A DNA stretch of 64,000 nt, from assembly GCA_900319525.1 (NCBI GenBank), contig ONOU01000010.1, positions 1 through 64,000 of the forward strand, read 5' to 3'. The stretch's first letter is position 1; each line of letters starts with the position of its first letter. The DNA is from an uncultured Prevotellaceae bacterium (GTDB taxonomy: Bacteria; Bacteroidota; Bacteroidia; Bacteroidales; Muribaculaceae). Shown here in pieces: positions 1-8,575 of the stretch. Below the pieces are notes generated by a model that saw only the letters and a program-made list of their open reading frames with translations, was not told the origin of the DNA and made no database searches. The position numbers and the translations under genes are program-made.

Positions 1-1320
1 AGAAGTTCCAAAAATCTTCGTCATAGCCTCATCTTCGACGCTGGTATCGAATTGACCCATGTAACCTTCTGTAGTCTTCAACGAAGAATGAGCCAAGAGA
101 CCTTGGACAACTCCAGAATCGGTTCCCCGTTCTTTTGCTAGTCTTGCAAATGAATGACGGCTAACGTGAAACGACAGATGCTTATCGATGTCCGCGAGCT
201 CAGCAATTTGCTTGAGGTATTTATTAAGCAGCGCCGTTTTAGCTGAAATATCATTAAACAAGGCTGTCTTGAGTTCCACCGACATAGTATCTTTCTCGTT
301 TTGGGTCACATGCTTAGCATATGGCTTATCATTCGTGAGCAAAGGAAAGATATAGTCATCTCGTTGTTTCCCCTCATGGTCATAGCTTTCCAGAATAGCT
401 CTGGCTTGGGGAACCAAGATATTATCTCGTATTTTATGGTTCTTGCCCATCTGGTATGCCACACGTCCTCCTTCGACGTTTCTCCAGCGTAGTTGAATGA
501 GATCGCCCACTCGAATACCAGCGCAATAGTAGCTAAACAAAAAGCAATTTCGGGCATGCCACAACATCGAACCTTCTTCAAGATCTAGCTTGATGATGCG
601 GTCAATCTCATCGGACTCAAGTTTATCCTTTGTCGTTGGAAGCCAATGGAACTCATAATTCAAGAATGGATCCTTGTCTGCACTCAGGTACCCAAGTTTG
701 ACGGCCTTCCGAGTTAATGTCCGGAATCGCTTCATATTATTGAGAACTGTATTTCGGTTAAGCACCTTACCTGAGTCCTTATCGCGTTGATTGGGCAGCT
801 GCTGTAAAAATATCTCAAACTTGTCAAGGAAGGGGACGGTAAGGTCAACAAACAAAATATCAGACATGCGACGCTTCTTTCTAAACAATTCAAGTTTATT
901 GGCCAAGTCACGGAACTGTTTCCAGTAGCGTATCTGTCCATTAGCATGCAAATTCTCATTATGCTCCGTGACAAACTCCAAGAATGACAGCGCAACTGGC
1001 GCCTCTTCCACCTTGGCTTTGATAATGTATGGTGTGACCACACCCTGGTCATCTATGAGATCACTATAAGCGGTTTTAGCTTCAGCAAGCTCTTTTGCTA
1101 ATGTCTCATTTTTCTTTGCGTATTCAGGGTCACTTTGCCTAATCCAATTTTCATTCTTCGCATTCTTGTTAAACCAATTTTTGTTAGATACCGCCACAGA
1201 TGTCTTTACATACTTTTTCTTACGGTCTTGAGTTATTCTGATGTAAATAACAAACTTGCCGAAGCGATTAGCACGACTGTCTATCTGAAACGCAAATGAG
1301 ACATATTTAGATGAAGCCAT
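1..1320 (-). CDS. Tyrosine recombinase/integrase, C-terminus cut by window edge
   Basis: Site-specific tyrosine recombinase, expected to insert and excise a mobile element by cutting at a short core site. The 440 codons visible run from ATG at 1320 to the window edge without a stop. N-terminal SAM-like core-binding domain, then the catalytic domain with Arg (AGIRVGD), H-x-x-R (FHVSRHSF), the second His (GLLAHSS) and the nucleophile Tyr (EGYMGQF), so all catalytic residues are present and only a short tail is missing. A -7 box (TACCTTTG on the minus strand, 1370-1377) precedes it. It reads away from the core site at 1531, as integrase 2 does from the site at 24864, so it is the right end of an element lying to the left. 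Identity as an integrase is sure; which element it moves is inferred. Confidence 0.93.
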   Translation of the reverse strand, partial: MASSKYVSFAFQIDSRANRFGKFVIYIRITQDRKKKYVKTSVAVSNKNWFNKNAKNENWIRQSDPEYAKKNETLAKELAEAKTAYSDLIDDQGVVTPYIIKAKVEEAPVALSFLEFVTEHNENLHANGQIRYWKQFRDLANKLELFRKKRRMSDILFVDLTVPFLDKFEIFLQQLPNQRDKDSGKVLNRNTVLNNMKRFRTLTRKAVKLGYLSADKDPFLNYEFHWLPTTKDKLESDEIDRIIKLDLEEGSMLWHARNCFLFSYYCAGIRVGDLIQLRWRNVEGGRVAYQMGKNHKIRDNILVPQARAILESYDHEGKQRDDYIFPLLTNDKPYAKHVTQNEKDTMSVELKTALFNDISAKTALLNKYLKQIAELADIDKHLSFHVSRHSFARLAKERGTDSGVVQGLLAHSSLKTTEGYMGQFDTSVEDEAMTKIFGTS

Positions 1321-1390
1321 AAAAATTACTTATTTTTATTTTTTAGATCTTGACGTAACTTCCACGCTGCAAAGGTAATAAAAAAAGAAT

Positions 1391-1422
1391 TTTACTGGAA
1401 CATTTACTGGAACATTTTACTG
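1391..1422. repeat. Arm-type repeats of the left-hand element (ACTGGAAC x2 plus a partial copy)
   Basis: Two direct copies of ACTGGAAC at 1394-1401 and 1406-1413, then a partial ACTG. The same spaced pair appears at 31581-31598 just right of the third core site. Short direct repeats beside a tyrosine-integrase core commonly bind the integrase N-terminal (arm) domain; that role is inferred. Confidence 0.5.
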
Positions 1423-1530
1423 TTTATAATACTTTTTCCTGCTTTTTGTTTCCTGGTGAGACAATGTTAAAGTATTGATAACAAGTAATATATGCGAAAC
1501 AACTGGAAACAACCAGAAATGATAAACACC

Positions 1531-1544
1531 CCGGCTCTGGGTAC
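1531..1544 (+). other. Attachment core, left copy for element 1 (CCGGCTCTGGGTAC)
   Basis: Exact 14-bp sequence found three times in the window, always in this orientation (1531, 24864, 31510). It sits between the upstream flank of integrase 1 and the left end of the next element. The bases around it differ between copies apart from a few positions, as expected for recombined attachment cores. The host target gene cannot be identified from the window. Confidence 0.7.
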
Positions 1545-1548
1545 TTAG

Positions 1549-1590
1549 AACACCTTGTAAATCGTTGATTTACAAGGTGTTTTCTTTTTC
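1549..1590. terminator. Perfect 15-bp hairpin with T-tract next to the core
   Basis: Inverted repeat of 15 bp (1549-1563 with 1567-1581) around a 3-nt loop, followed by a T-rich run. It has the form of an intrinsic terminator. Comparable but unrelated hairpins follow the other two cores (24891, 31541), so it may insulate the element from outside transcription. Confidence 0.6.
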
Positions 1591-1614
1591 TGGGGTGTTA
1601 AAAAGGTGTTAATT
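1590..1614. repeat. Left arm repeat of element 1 (GGTGTTAA x2)
   Basis: A 25-bp sequence with two GGTGTTAA copies, identical and in the same orientation to 24715-24739 at the other end of element 1, just upstream of integrase 2. The matching pair defines the two ends of the element. Confidence 0.65.
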
Positions 1615-1721
1615 TTGAACATATAACAGAAAGTTGGTCAAAGAAACGAAAAGAGGGAAGATGAAAAGTTAAAGAAACGTAGTACATCACCCATTTCTTT
1701 CCTTTTCTCACTGAATTTGAC

Positions 1722-1729
1722 TATCTTTG
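1722..1729 (+). promoter_or_regulatory. -7 box (TATCTTTG) before the first element 1 gene
   Basis: Matches the Bacteroidales sigma-ABfr -7 consensus TAnnTTTG, 27 bp before the ATG at 1757. No clear -33 TTTG was seen. Confidence 0.5.
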
Positions 1730-1756
1730 CACCGTAAATAGCAGTTAAGTCATAGT

Positions 1757-2680
1757 ATGAACGAACAGGAACAGGCAATAGCCAAGATTCAACAAACGTT
1801 GGATTATTGCATCCAGCAAACGCTGCGTTCGCTGGAAGATACCATTGAACGCAAAGCAGAAGTTCTTCCGGTTAATGATTTGGCAGAAGTTGAGCGGAGC
1901 GAGTACACCCATGCCCTGGATGAACTCACTGTCATCTATTCCAAGTATCCTGTTGTTCATAGCATCAAGAACTACATACACCTTCCCAACTATCTTTGGG
2001 AAAGTACATTCATTGAGTCCTTGACTATGGAAGAGAAACACAAATGGTTTCACAACCATAGCCTTGCCACTTACAAAGACTTTTGCAAAGACAACACCAT
2101 ATACGATGAGTCATTCCCTTATTTCTCTATTGTCTATCAAGTCGTAGTCTATGAAAAGTACGTTCAGCTACTCAAAAGAAGAATTGAGCAAAGAATTCTT
2201 GATTCTTTTATCGTGATGGAGAAAAACGAATACACTGTTTCTCCTAAATCCGAATCTATAACGGAACCTGCCACTGAGAAAATTCAAGTTGAGACGTGCA
2301 CTTTTGAACACTCGTTAAACGACCAGCAGATAGAATCGTTGGTAGATTGTGTCAATGAGGTAAGGATGTTCAAAGGTGGCGAAGTTTCCTTTGAACAACT
2401 GAAATCCATCTTTGACTGTCAACCCATCATTCCACTCAGGTCAAGCAATAATCGCTTGTTAGCATTCTTCTTCGACCAGCTTTCCAACCACTCATATATT
2501 ACTGAGAAATGGCAATCGGCTATCTACAAGAACAACCTTTTCCTTTCGCCGCAGAAAGATTCCTTTGTAAACCAAACGGATATTTCCACGGCTGTCAATC
2601 ATTGCCGGGACATTCTAATGAAAGGAAAGTTTGCCAAAATAAATCAGTATATCAACAATCTGAAAGGACTTTCAGAATAG
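1757..2680 (+). CDS. Conserved-type element protein of unknown function, 307 aa
   Basis: I do not recognise this family. The 307-residue product is soluble, with no signal peptide or membrane segment. The N-terminal half is mostly helical and rich in Glu and Lys. The C-terminal third (about 190-300) contains SFEQLKSIFDC and LLAFFFDQLSNHSYI, which look like a compact helical domain. It is the first gene inside the left end of element 1, has its own -7 box, and is followed by a 150-bp gap before the Xis-like gene. A regulator of the element or an accessory replication factor is possible, but nothing in the sequence proves this. Confidence 0.6.
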   Translation: MNEQEQAIAKIQQTLDYCIQQTLRSLEDTIERKAEVLPVNDLAEVERSEYTHALDELTVIYSKYPVVHSIKNYIHLPNYLWESTFIESLTMEEKHKWFHNHSLATYKDFCKDNTIYDESFPYFSIVYQVVVYEKYVQLLKRRIEQRILDSFIVMEKNEYTVSPKSESITEPATEKIQVETCTFEHSLNDQQIESLVDCVNEVRMFKGGEVSFEQLKSIFDCQPIIPLRSSNNRLLAFFFDQLSNHSYITEKWQSAIYKNNLFLSPQKDSFVNQTDISTAVNHCRDILMKGKFAKINQYINNLKGLSE

Positions 2681-2764
2681 GAAAAGACATCAAAGAAGCA
2701 CAAAAACATTGACAATGGGTTGACACATCAAACATTGTCAAACAACTTTCAAACTTATTAGCGA

Positions 2765-2796
2765 TACCTTTGCCCCCGAATTCAAATTTCGGAGGG
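2765..2796 (+). promoter_or_regulatory. Promoter -7 box and leader hairpin of the mobilization operon
   Basis: TACCTTTG at 2765-2772 matches the Bacteroidales -7 box. It is followed directly by an imperfect hairpin (CCCCCGAA paired with TTTCGGAGGG, 2773-2796) lying in the expected 5' leader of the gene at 2835. It could act in RNA stability or autoregulation. Confidence 0.45.
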
Positions 2797-2834
2797 CGCG
2801 CACTCCTATTGTCTCATTTAATAATTATAGAAAT

Positions 2835-3119
2835 ATGGACGCTAATAAGTCAATTGAACAACGCATCGAGGAACTGGAGTCCCTTGTGTATGCATCCAAG
2901 AACGTACTGAGTTTTGATGAAGCCAGCAAGTTCCTCTCCTTGTCGAAGAGTTATCTCTACAAGTTAACCTCGGCAGGTCTCATTCCACACTACAAACCTC
3001 AGGGCAAGATGATCTATTTCGAGAAGAACATCCTCGAAGAATGGTTACGTCAGAACCCAGTCAAGACCCAGGCACAGATTGCCAGTGAAGCACAGAAGTA
3101 TTTACTTAATCGCAAGTAG
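2835..3119 (+). CDS. Excisionase-like helix-turn-helix DNA-binding protein
   Basis: A 94-aa protein of the MerR/Xis winged-helix type (HTH_17). Residues about 28-70 (FDEASKFLSLSKSYLYKL, then PQGKMIYFEK) fit the pattern of an N-terminal HTH that reads DNA and a short beta wing. Proteins like this direct excision or activate the next genes in Bacteroidales mobilizable elements. It ends 3 nt before the RepA-like ATPase, so the two are probably co-transcribed. Function as a DNA-binding protein is well supported; excisionase versus transcriptional regulator cannot be separated here. Confidence 0.8.
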   Translation: MDANKSIEQRIEELESLVYASKNVLSFDEASKFLSLSKSYLYKLTSAGLIPHYKPQGKMIYFEKNILEEWLRQNPVKTQAQIASEAQKYLLNRK

Positions 3120-3122
3120 TCT

Positions 3123-4229
3123 ATGGAAACACGTAACTATAATCCCTGCGAGCCGATGACCAAGGACGAGTTCCGTGTCATCTGGCAGTCCATCTACTTG
3201 AAAGTAACCGATGAGTATACCGTTCCACCTGAAACTCTTCGGGTGAACGGATCCACCATCGGTACGCTCGGTAACTTCAGTGCATCCACAGGCAAGGCTA
3301 AAAGCAAGAAGACCTTCAATGTATCGGCCATTGTAGCTGCAGCCCTAACCAATCGTGAGGTGCTATGCTACTCGGCATCATTTCCCCAAGACAAGCGCAA
3401 GATACTCTACATTGACACTGAGCAAAGTAAGTTCCATTGTCAGAAGGTGATGAAACGTATTCTGCGATTGGCCGAATTGCCGACAGATGCTGATTGTCCT
3501 AATCTTCTTTTCGTGGCCATGCGAGAATTATCTCCCGAGAAACGAAAGTCGGTCATTGACTATATGCTTTCCAACATAGAGGGCATCGGTCTGGTCGTTA
3601 TTGATGGAATACGTGACCTGATGTATGATATCAACAATCCAACGGAATCTACGGAAATCATCAATATGCTGATGCGATGGTCGAGCAGTTACAATCTGCA
3701 CATTCATACAGTGTTACACTTGAATAAAGGTGATGACAATACCCGTGGTCATATCGGGACCGAGTTGAACAACAAGGCGGAGACTGTCTTGCAGGTGACG
3801 AAGTGCCAGACGGATGCCAACATCAGTGAGGTAAAAGCCATGCATATCCGTGACAAGGACTTTGAACCGTTTGCATTCCGCATCAATGAGGACTCCTTGC
3901 CGGAATTGGTTGTTGGCTATGAATGCCAACAGAAAACGGAGCGCATTGCACTTACGGAACTGCCTGATGAGAAGCACAAAGAAGCTCTTTGCATTGCTTT
4001 CGAGAAGGGCACCATCCAAGGTTACAACAATCTGATTATTGCCTTGAAGCATGGTTATGCTTCCATCGGCTTTGAACGTGGGCGCAATACCCTGGTCACA
4101 CTCAACAAGTGGCTGATGTCCCGTGATATTATTGTCAAACATGACAAGACGTACAGTTTAGCATGGGGCATATATAGTGAGAATCAACATAAACCTAACA
4201 ATCAAAACCTCTTTGATTATGACCATTGA
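3123..4229 (+). CDS. RepA-like AAA/RecA-fold ATPase
   Basis: RecA-fold ATPase of the type (AAA_25/RepA) found beside primases in mobilizable elements, probably a replicative helicase or loader for the excised element. Walker A is GKAKSKKT near residue 57, the sensor-like strand ILYIDTEQS follows, and Walker B is LVVIDGIRD near residue 160. The HLNKGDDNTRGHIGTEL segment resembles the loop region of RepA hexamers. It starts 3 nt after the HTH gene, and its last codons overlap the primase start by 11 nt. The 368-aa length is normal for the family. Confidence 0.8.
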   Translation: METRNYNPCEPMTKDEFRVIWQSIYLKVTDEYTVPPETLRVNGSTIGTLGNFSASTGKAKSKKTFNVSAIVAAALTNREVLCYSASFPQDKRKILYIDTEQSKFHCQKVMKRILRLAELPTDADCPNLLFVAMRELSPEKRKSVIDYMLSNIEGIGLVVIDGIRDLMYDINNPTESTEIINMLMRWSSSYNLHIHTVLHLNKGDDNTRGHIGTELNNKAETVLQVTKCQTDANISEVKAMHIRDKDFEPFAFRINEDSLPELVVGYECQQKTERIALTELPDEKHKEALCIAFEKGTIQGYNNLIIALKHGYASIGFERGRNTLVTLNKWLMSRDIIVKHDKTYSLAWGIYSENQHKPNNQNLFDYDH

Positions 4230-5103
4230 ACAAGCTAAGCAAATACGACTGGAAGATTTCTTGCAGTCACTCGGACACACCCCTGTTCGACAAAGGGGTA
4301 ATAAGTTGTGGTATCATTCGCCGTTGCATAGCGAAAGTACGCCATCGTTCAAAGTCAACACCAACCGAAACCAATGGTATGACTTCGGAATCGGCCGTGG
4401 TGGTAGTATTATCGACTTTGCCATATTGTATTACCACACCAATGACATTTCCCATGTGCTCAAACAGATTGAGCGTGAGTCTCCCACCACGGCTGTGATT
4501 CCAATTTCTTCCTGCCATCAACAGTCTTCGGAACCAAGTTTCAAGGATGTAGAAACAAAACCTCTGACACATTTCGCTTTGGAAGACTATATTAGGAAAC
4601 GCAAGGTTGACATCGACATTTGTCGCCAGCATTGCAACGAGACCCATTATTCTCTTGGCGACAAACGATATTTTGCCATCGGGTTTCCTAACAAATCTGG
4701 CGGAAGCGAACTGCGCAATCCTTTCTTCAAAGGTTGTATACCTCCAAAGGATATCTCAGTCATCCGGCGCGAGCAGCACCGTAGCGAGTGCAGTATCTTT
4801 GAGGGCTTCATGGATTATCTGTCATTCCTAACCATGAAAAAGCGCGGGTATGCATACGGCCGTTTAAGCGAGGATCAGGATTTTATCATCTTGAACTCCG
4901 TCACAAATCTGTCAAAAGCCATCCCCCTGCTTGAAGGTTATGACCACATCTATTCGTTTCTCGACAACGACCACGCAGGACGTGAAACCCATGCAAAACT
5001 CGTCGAAGCGTATGGCGATAATGTGGTAAGCATGTCAGAGCATTTTGACGACTTCAAAGATGTCAATGACCTTTTATGTTGGATTGAGAATAAACATGAA
5101 TGA
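4219..5103 (+). CDS. DnaG-type primase with CHC2-like and Toprim domains
   Basis: Makes RNA primers for element replication or for the transferred strand. The N-terminal CHC2-like region (SESTPSFKVN, then WYDFGIGRGGSIIDF) keeps the fold signature but lacks the zinc-binding cysteines of DnaG. The Toprim domain has the Glu-Gly motif (SIFEGFMDYLSF) and the acidic pair in YSFLDNDHAG. I place the start at ATG 4219, which overlaps the RepA-like gene by 11 nt; an in-frame codon 42 nt upstream lies deeper inside that gene. Length about 294 aa, short for DnaG and typical of plasmid and element primases of this group. Confidence 0.8.
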   Translation: MTIEQAKQIRLEDFLQSLGHTPVRQRGNKLWYHSPLHSESTPSFKVNTNRNQWYDFGIGRGGSIIDFAILYYHTNDISHVLKQIERESPTTAVIPISSCHQQSSEPSFKDVETKPLTHFALEDYIRKRKVDIDICRQHCNETHYSLGDKRYFAIGFPNKSGGSELRNPFFKGCIPPKDISVIRREQHRSECSIFEGFMDYLSFLTMKKRGYAYGRLSEDQDFIILNSVTNLSKAIPLLEGYDHIYSFLDNDHAGRETHAKLVEAYGDNVVSMSEHFDDFKDVNDLLCWIENKHE

Positions 5104-5119
5104 ACTTGTGAGTGCTGTG

Positions 5120-5177
5120 CAAGAAGTGCCAATGTCGAACAAACAGCTTCGCTGTTGGTCCGCTTATTGGCTTTCTT
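5120..5177. other. Candidate origin of transfer (nested inverted repeats)
   Basis: Between the primase and the MobC-like gene lie two nested inverted repeats. The outer arms are CAAGAAGTGCCAAT (5120-5133) and ATTGGCTTTCTTG (5165-5177). The inner one is AACAGC-TTC-GCTGTT (5142-5156). Placement directly upstream of the mobilization genes is the usual site of oriT in such elements. No nic site can be assigned from sequence alone. Confidence 0.4.
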
Positions 5178-5235
5178 GCAGACGCTCGCAGGCTCGCATC
5201 AGATTAACAATTATCCATCAAAAACAGAATCAATA

Positions 5236-5613
5236 ATGAAACAGAACTCACATAAAAAGACCGTTGAAAAGACTTGCCTGGAATGTCGCTTAGCATTCCG
5301 GTTGTCAGCAAAAGAGAAACAAGAAATAGAAGCTAAGGCTAAGCTATGTGCGATGTCGCCAAGTAGGTATATTCGCAGATGTGTTGTAGGACACAGCCCC
5401 AAACTCCATCTCACGGAACAAGAGAGCGAAGCCTTCATCAGTTTGGCTAATGCTCGTGGCGATATTGTACACATCAAGAATGCTCTTAGTGGCAAAAGCC
5501 AGGAAGAACTACTGCGCTACTTTCGTGATGCAAACTTCATGAACTATTGGATTCTTGCGACCGATAAACTCATCCGTCGCTGGTATGAAATCGAACGTCA
5601 ATTATCAGAATAG
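5236..5613 (+). CDS. MobC-like relaxosome accessory protein
   Basis: A 125-aa basic protein with RLSAKEKQEIEAKAKLCAMS and SRYIRRCVVGHSP, the pattern of plasmid mobilization MobC/MobB accessory proteins with a ribbon-helix-helix-like DNA-binding fold. These bind near oriT and help the relaxase nick DNA. The start at ATG 5236 is preferred over a codon at 5155, because the family motif begins shortly after it and the intervening DNA forms the oriT-like repeats. The relaxase starts 3 nt after its stop, supporting a joint role. Confidence 0.78.
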   Translation: MKQNSHKKTVEKTCLECRLAFRLSAKEKQEIEAKAKLCAMSPSRYIRRCVVGHSPKLHLTEQESEAFISLANARGDIVHIKNALSGKSQEELLRYFRDANFMNYWILATDKLIRRWYEIERQLSE

Positions 5614-5616
5614 CCT

Positions 5617-6840
5617 ATGATAGCCAAAGCAAGATCCATTTCGCATGGAAGTATTTCCATCGACTACATTACTCGAATGGGAATGGCTGAGATTGTAAAA
5701 CTCAACCATCTTCCCAAAGATGTTGAGGTGGAAGCATGGTGGACACACATGCAGGCTCACCAGATGAAGTTTCAGTACAAACGTTCGAAGCATCGCCCGA
5801 TGAAAAACTTTATGATACGCATTGAGATTTCTCCTGCAAGGGAAGAAACCGAAGGCTTCACTCTTGCCGAGTGGGAGAAGCTGGCTGAGGACTTTATAAA
5901 GGCATTCGATGCCATTGACCTCTCAAAAAAGACTGGCCGCACCTCCGCTGCTGGTACTAACATCGCCAACTCCCAATACGTTGTCTCTCTCCATCGTGAC
6001 AGTAAGTCGGGCATCGTCCACATGCATCTTGATTGTAATCGCATTGACATGAATGGTAACGTGAACGATGATCACAATATTGGTATCAGGGCCACGATGG
6101 CAGCCAATGAAGTGACACGCCAACGTGGATGGGTACAAGCAGAGCAGCGTTCCGATGAAAACAAAGACAGAATCACGCTTGACTGTATGAATGCACTTAA
6201 AGTCATGTCCAGGTTCTCATGGGATGTATATGTCCAGGAGCTTGCAGCCAAAGGTTACGACCTGAAACTACGTTATGACTCCAATGAAGTTGTAAGAGGT
6301 TATACCGTCCGCATAGGTAACTCCATTTACAAGTCATCTGAGTTGGGGAAGGGACGTAACTTAATGCCATCAAAGATTGAATCGACATGGCGTAAGCTGC
6401 ATCCTTTGGCTTCTAATGAGAACCGGCCTCATTTAGGACAATCCGACAGTCCAAGACACACAGCTATTCCTCAGCCAAAGGTGTTGCCAAAAGTCGAGCA
6501 ACCTATCTATTGCTTACGCAAAGTAGATGTGGATGGTCACACCTATTCCATTGAAATCCCCGACAAGGCCATTGATGCTATGAAGGATGAAGTTGCCAGT
6601 TTCAAGGTCAATGACGAAACGGCCAACCACATTATCGATGTGGCTCTTTTGCTCTTCGCCAGTTACATTGATGTCGCCACATCTATGTCCGAAAGTTGCG
6701 GCGGGGGTGGGACATCTCCGTCCTCTGGATGGGGAAAGGATGACGATGATGATTGGGAATGGGCAAAGCGTTGTGCTCGGAGGGCCCATTCCATGGTAAC
6801 AACGCCAAAGCCCCAAATACGTCGGAGCCGAGGAAGATAA
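5617..6840 (+). CDS. Relaxase/mobilization nuclease
   Basis: Nicks one strand at oriT and leads it into a recipient. The 407-aa protein has an N-terminal relaxase domain (PF03432 type) with metal-binding histidines in VHMHLDCNRID (His135 and His137) and an upstream conserved stretch ending SLHRDSKSG. The tyrosine nucleophile probably lies in the first 30 residues (IDYITRM). The C-terminal part is less conserved and ends in a Gly- and Asp-rich then Arg-rich tail. It follows the MobC-like gene by 3 nt and precedes a coiled-coil membrane protein by 13 nt. Confidence 0.85.
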   Translation: MIAKARSISHGSISIDYITRMGMAEIVKLNHLPKDVEVEAWWTHMQAHQMKFQYKRSKHRPMKNFMIRIEISPAREETEGFTLAEWEKLAEDFIKAFDAIDLSKKTGRTSAAGTNIANSQYVVSLHRDSKSGIVHMHLDCNRIDMNGNVNDDHNIGIRATMAANEVTRQRGWVQAEQRSDENKDRITLDCMNALKVMSRFSWDVYVQELAAKGYDLKLRYDSNEVVRGYTVRIGNSIYKSSELGKGRNLMPSKIESTWRKLHPLASNENRPHLGQSDSPRHTAIPQPKVLPKVEQPIYCLRKVDVDGHTYSIEIPDKAIDAMKDEVASFKVNDETANHIIDVALLLFASYIDVATSMSESCGGGGTSPSSGWGKDDDDDWEWAKRCARRAHSMVTTPKPQIRRSRGR

Positions 6841-6853
6841 AAACAGAAAGCCT

Positions 6854-7438
6854 ATGAAGAAATATAATATCAACCAAGAGATTCCTGTGCCACCACCAAT
6901 GCCTGAGGACACTGCAAACCCTGTCGAACACATGTTGAGTTCTATAGATCATCGACATGAGTTCGATCAGGAAGAAAAACGAATAGATGCCAGGATAGAG
7001 GCATTGCGCCAAGCCGTTTCTGATTTGGATAGTCACATCACCTCTGCCAAGGAGATGTGTGACCGCATGATCGAACTTGGCAAAGTTATCGAGACAGGTT
7101 GCTCGAAACTCAGTGAGATTGCAGACTATATCACTGATTTGAAGCAGCAGATTGAAAACATGGTCATACCTGCCAAGATTACACCTGACTCCTTTGAGGA
7201 AGTCAAGAAACGTGTAAACGACTTGATTCGACAAGCGAACCAGCTGTTGGAACATCATCGGCTTCAGCAACGCCAAGAATGGAATGTGCAGAACGATCAT
7301 CTCAAATCTGTAGTCCGTGAGAACAAGGGAATCTGGCTGTCCAACAAAGTATTCTGGTGGACCATAGGCATCTTTGAAGTAGCCGTGTGTCTTGCCATCT
7401 ACTTTGGTGGCAACGCTCTGCTCGCCGCCATTCGATGA
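6854..7438 (+). CDS. Coiled-coil protein with C-terminal membrane segment, mobilization operon
   Basis: A 194-aa protein of unknown detailed function. It has a proline-rich start (IPVPPPMPED), a long heptad-rich helical region (about 35-155), then one or two hydrophobic segments at the C-terminus (VFWWTIGIFEVAVCLAIYF). The layout suggests a membrane-anchored protein that could link the relaxosome to a coupling protein; that is inference from position and shape. It closes the mobilization operon and is followed by a clear terminator. Confidence 0.65.
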   Translation: MKKYNINQEIPVPPPMPEDTANPVEHMLSSIDHRHEFDQEEKRIDARIEALRQAVSDLDSHITSAKEMCDRMIELGKVIETGCSKLSEIADYITDLKQQIENMVIPAKITPDSFEEVKKRVNDLIRQANQLLEHHRLQQRQEWNVQNDHLKSVVRENKGIWLSNKVFWWTIGIFEVAVCLAIYFGGNALLAAIR

Positions 7439-7455
7439 CATACTAACAATGAAAT

Positions 7456-7489
7456 GCCCAGCTGACCAAGTGAATCAGTTGGGCTTTTT
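7456..7489 (+). terminator. Terminator of the mobilization operon
   Basis: GCCCAGCTGA pairs fully with TCAGTTGGGC (one G-T pair) over a 9-nt loop, followed by a run of five T. A diverged copy lies at 31677-31707 in element 3. Confidence 0.8.
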
Positions 7490-7553
7490 GGGATAAGCAT
7501 GATTATCTTCTTTTATTTTCGTCCAAGAAATAGACTTGCTCCTCTTTAGTGAT

Positions 7554-8531
7554 TTATAATTCTATATATAGTTGCTTGACCAATAACAAATCTGATAATT
7601 CTATTATTTTATAATCTTTAATTTTATAGTTAGAGATGAATTTTTCTATTTTGGTTCTTTCCTTGCCTTCAAAATCAGAGATTTCCCATAATGTTTTTTC
7701 GACACCGACGACATTCATGATTGCTTCCAAATAAGGTATATCTATTTCAGAAAATGAGAAACCATAAATATGAATACTTTGGACACCTTTTATGCCGTCA
7801 AAGAACTCTTTGTTTTTGTCTATTATTGAGTGTACTGGCTTTTGCTGAGAGGCAACACCAGCGATAGCTGCATCTCTTGCTAATTGTTCATGGAATTGTT
7901 CTGCCAATTCGGTCTGCATCTCATAAAACTGTTCCATTTCTTCATCGGTGAGATCATCTGGAGGGCTCGGAATATCTGGCCCAGAATTCATCTTAGCAAT
8001 GTCCTCATAAGATTTCCCATGTCCTAATATAAAGTCTTCGTTATCATCAACACACCCATGGATATGTATAATATTAGAGGAAGGTATATCATACAGATTT
8101 TCTAATGTTTTTGTATAGTTGAACGTAAAAAAGACAGAATCGTTTTGCTCTATTTTAACTTTCTTGTCAGTATGTGGCTTGTTCAGTTGGATTATCCATT
8201 CATGAAATCGCTCACGAATCTCTGTATAAATAGTATTCAATTGGTTCTCAACTTCGATTTGGGCATCTGTCCAAGTTCTATCGCAATGATCTGACAACAA
8301 GTCAGGTTGATTCTCAAATGCTATATTACTTGAAAATTCCACGGCATCCAATGAAGCTAAATTATTTTCAAAATCAGCCCACCAGTCAGCATCACAATAA
8401 CCATAAACATTTTCGACATCTTCCAATATAGATGGGTAATAGTTTTCCATCCAATCTCTAAAATTGCTATAGCTGCTATTTATTTCATGATGGATATCAA
8501 AGCCATTGCCTATTATATACAAATGCTTCAT
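7554..8531 (-). CDS. abiH: AbiH family abortive infection protein
   Basis: AbiH-type phage defence protein. The start LYIIGNGFDIHHEI followed by SSYSNFRDW, and later DADWWADFENNLASLD, are the signature segments of AbiH. FTFNYTKTLENLY and IIHIHGCVDDN in the middle are also typical. 325 aa, cytoplasmic. Members stop phage growth by an abortive mechanism that is not well understood. It lies 44 bp downstream of the AlbA_2 gene on the same strand and may be co-transcribed with it. The gene is AT-rich compared with the mobilization genes. Confidence 0.85.
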   Translation of the reverse strand: MKHLYIIGNGFDIHHEINSSYSNFRDWMENYYPSILEDVENVYGYCDADWWADFENNLASLDAVEFSSNIAFENQPDLLSDHCDRTWTDAQIEVENQLNTIYTEIRERFHEWIIQLNKPHTDKKVKIEQNDSVFFTFNYTKTLENLYDIPSSNIIHIHGCVDDNEDFILGHGKSYEDIAKMNSGPDIPSPPDDLTDEEMEQFYEMQTELAEQFHEQLARDAAIAGVASQQKPVHSIIDKNKEFFDGIKGVQSIHIYGFSFSEIDIPYLEAIMNVVGVEKTLWEISDFEGKERTKIEKFISNYKIKDYKIIELSDLLLVKQLYIEL

Positions 8532-8575
8532 CGTTTTATTCTTGTTCCTTTTTTCGTTTTAGCATCATATCCTCA

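Noticed and set aside
1531-1590. Core plus hairpin as the 3' end of a tRNA or tmRNA gene
   Set aside because: The sequence upstream of each core differs and does not fold as a tRNA or tmRNA. The original target gene may lie outside the window.
7554-8531. SIR2-like NADase as an alternative to AbiH
   Set aside because: The GNGFD start is shared in style, but DADWWADFENNL and the remaining pattern fit AbiH, and the NAD-binding motifs of SIR2 are missing.
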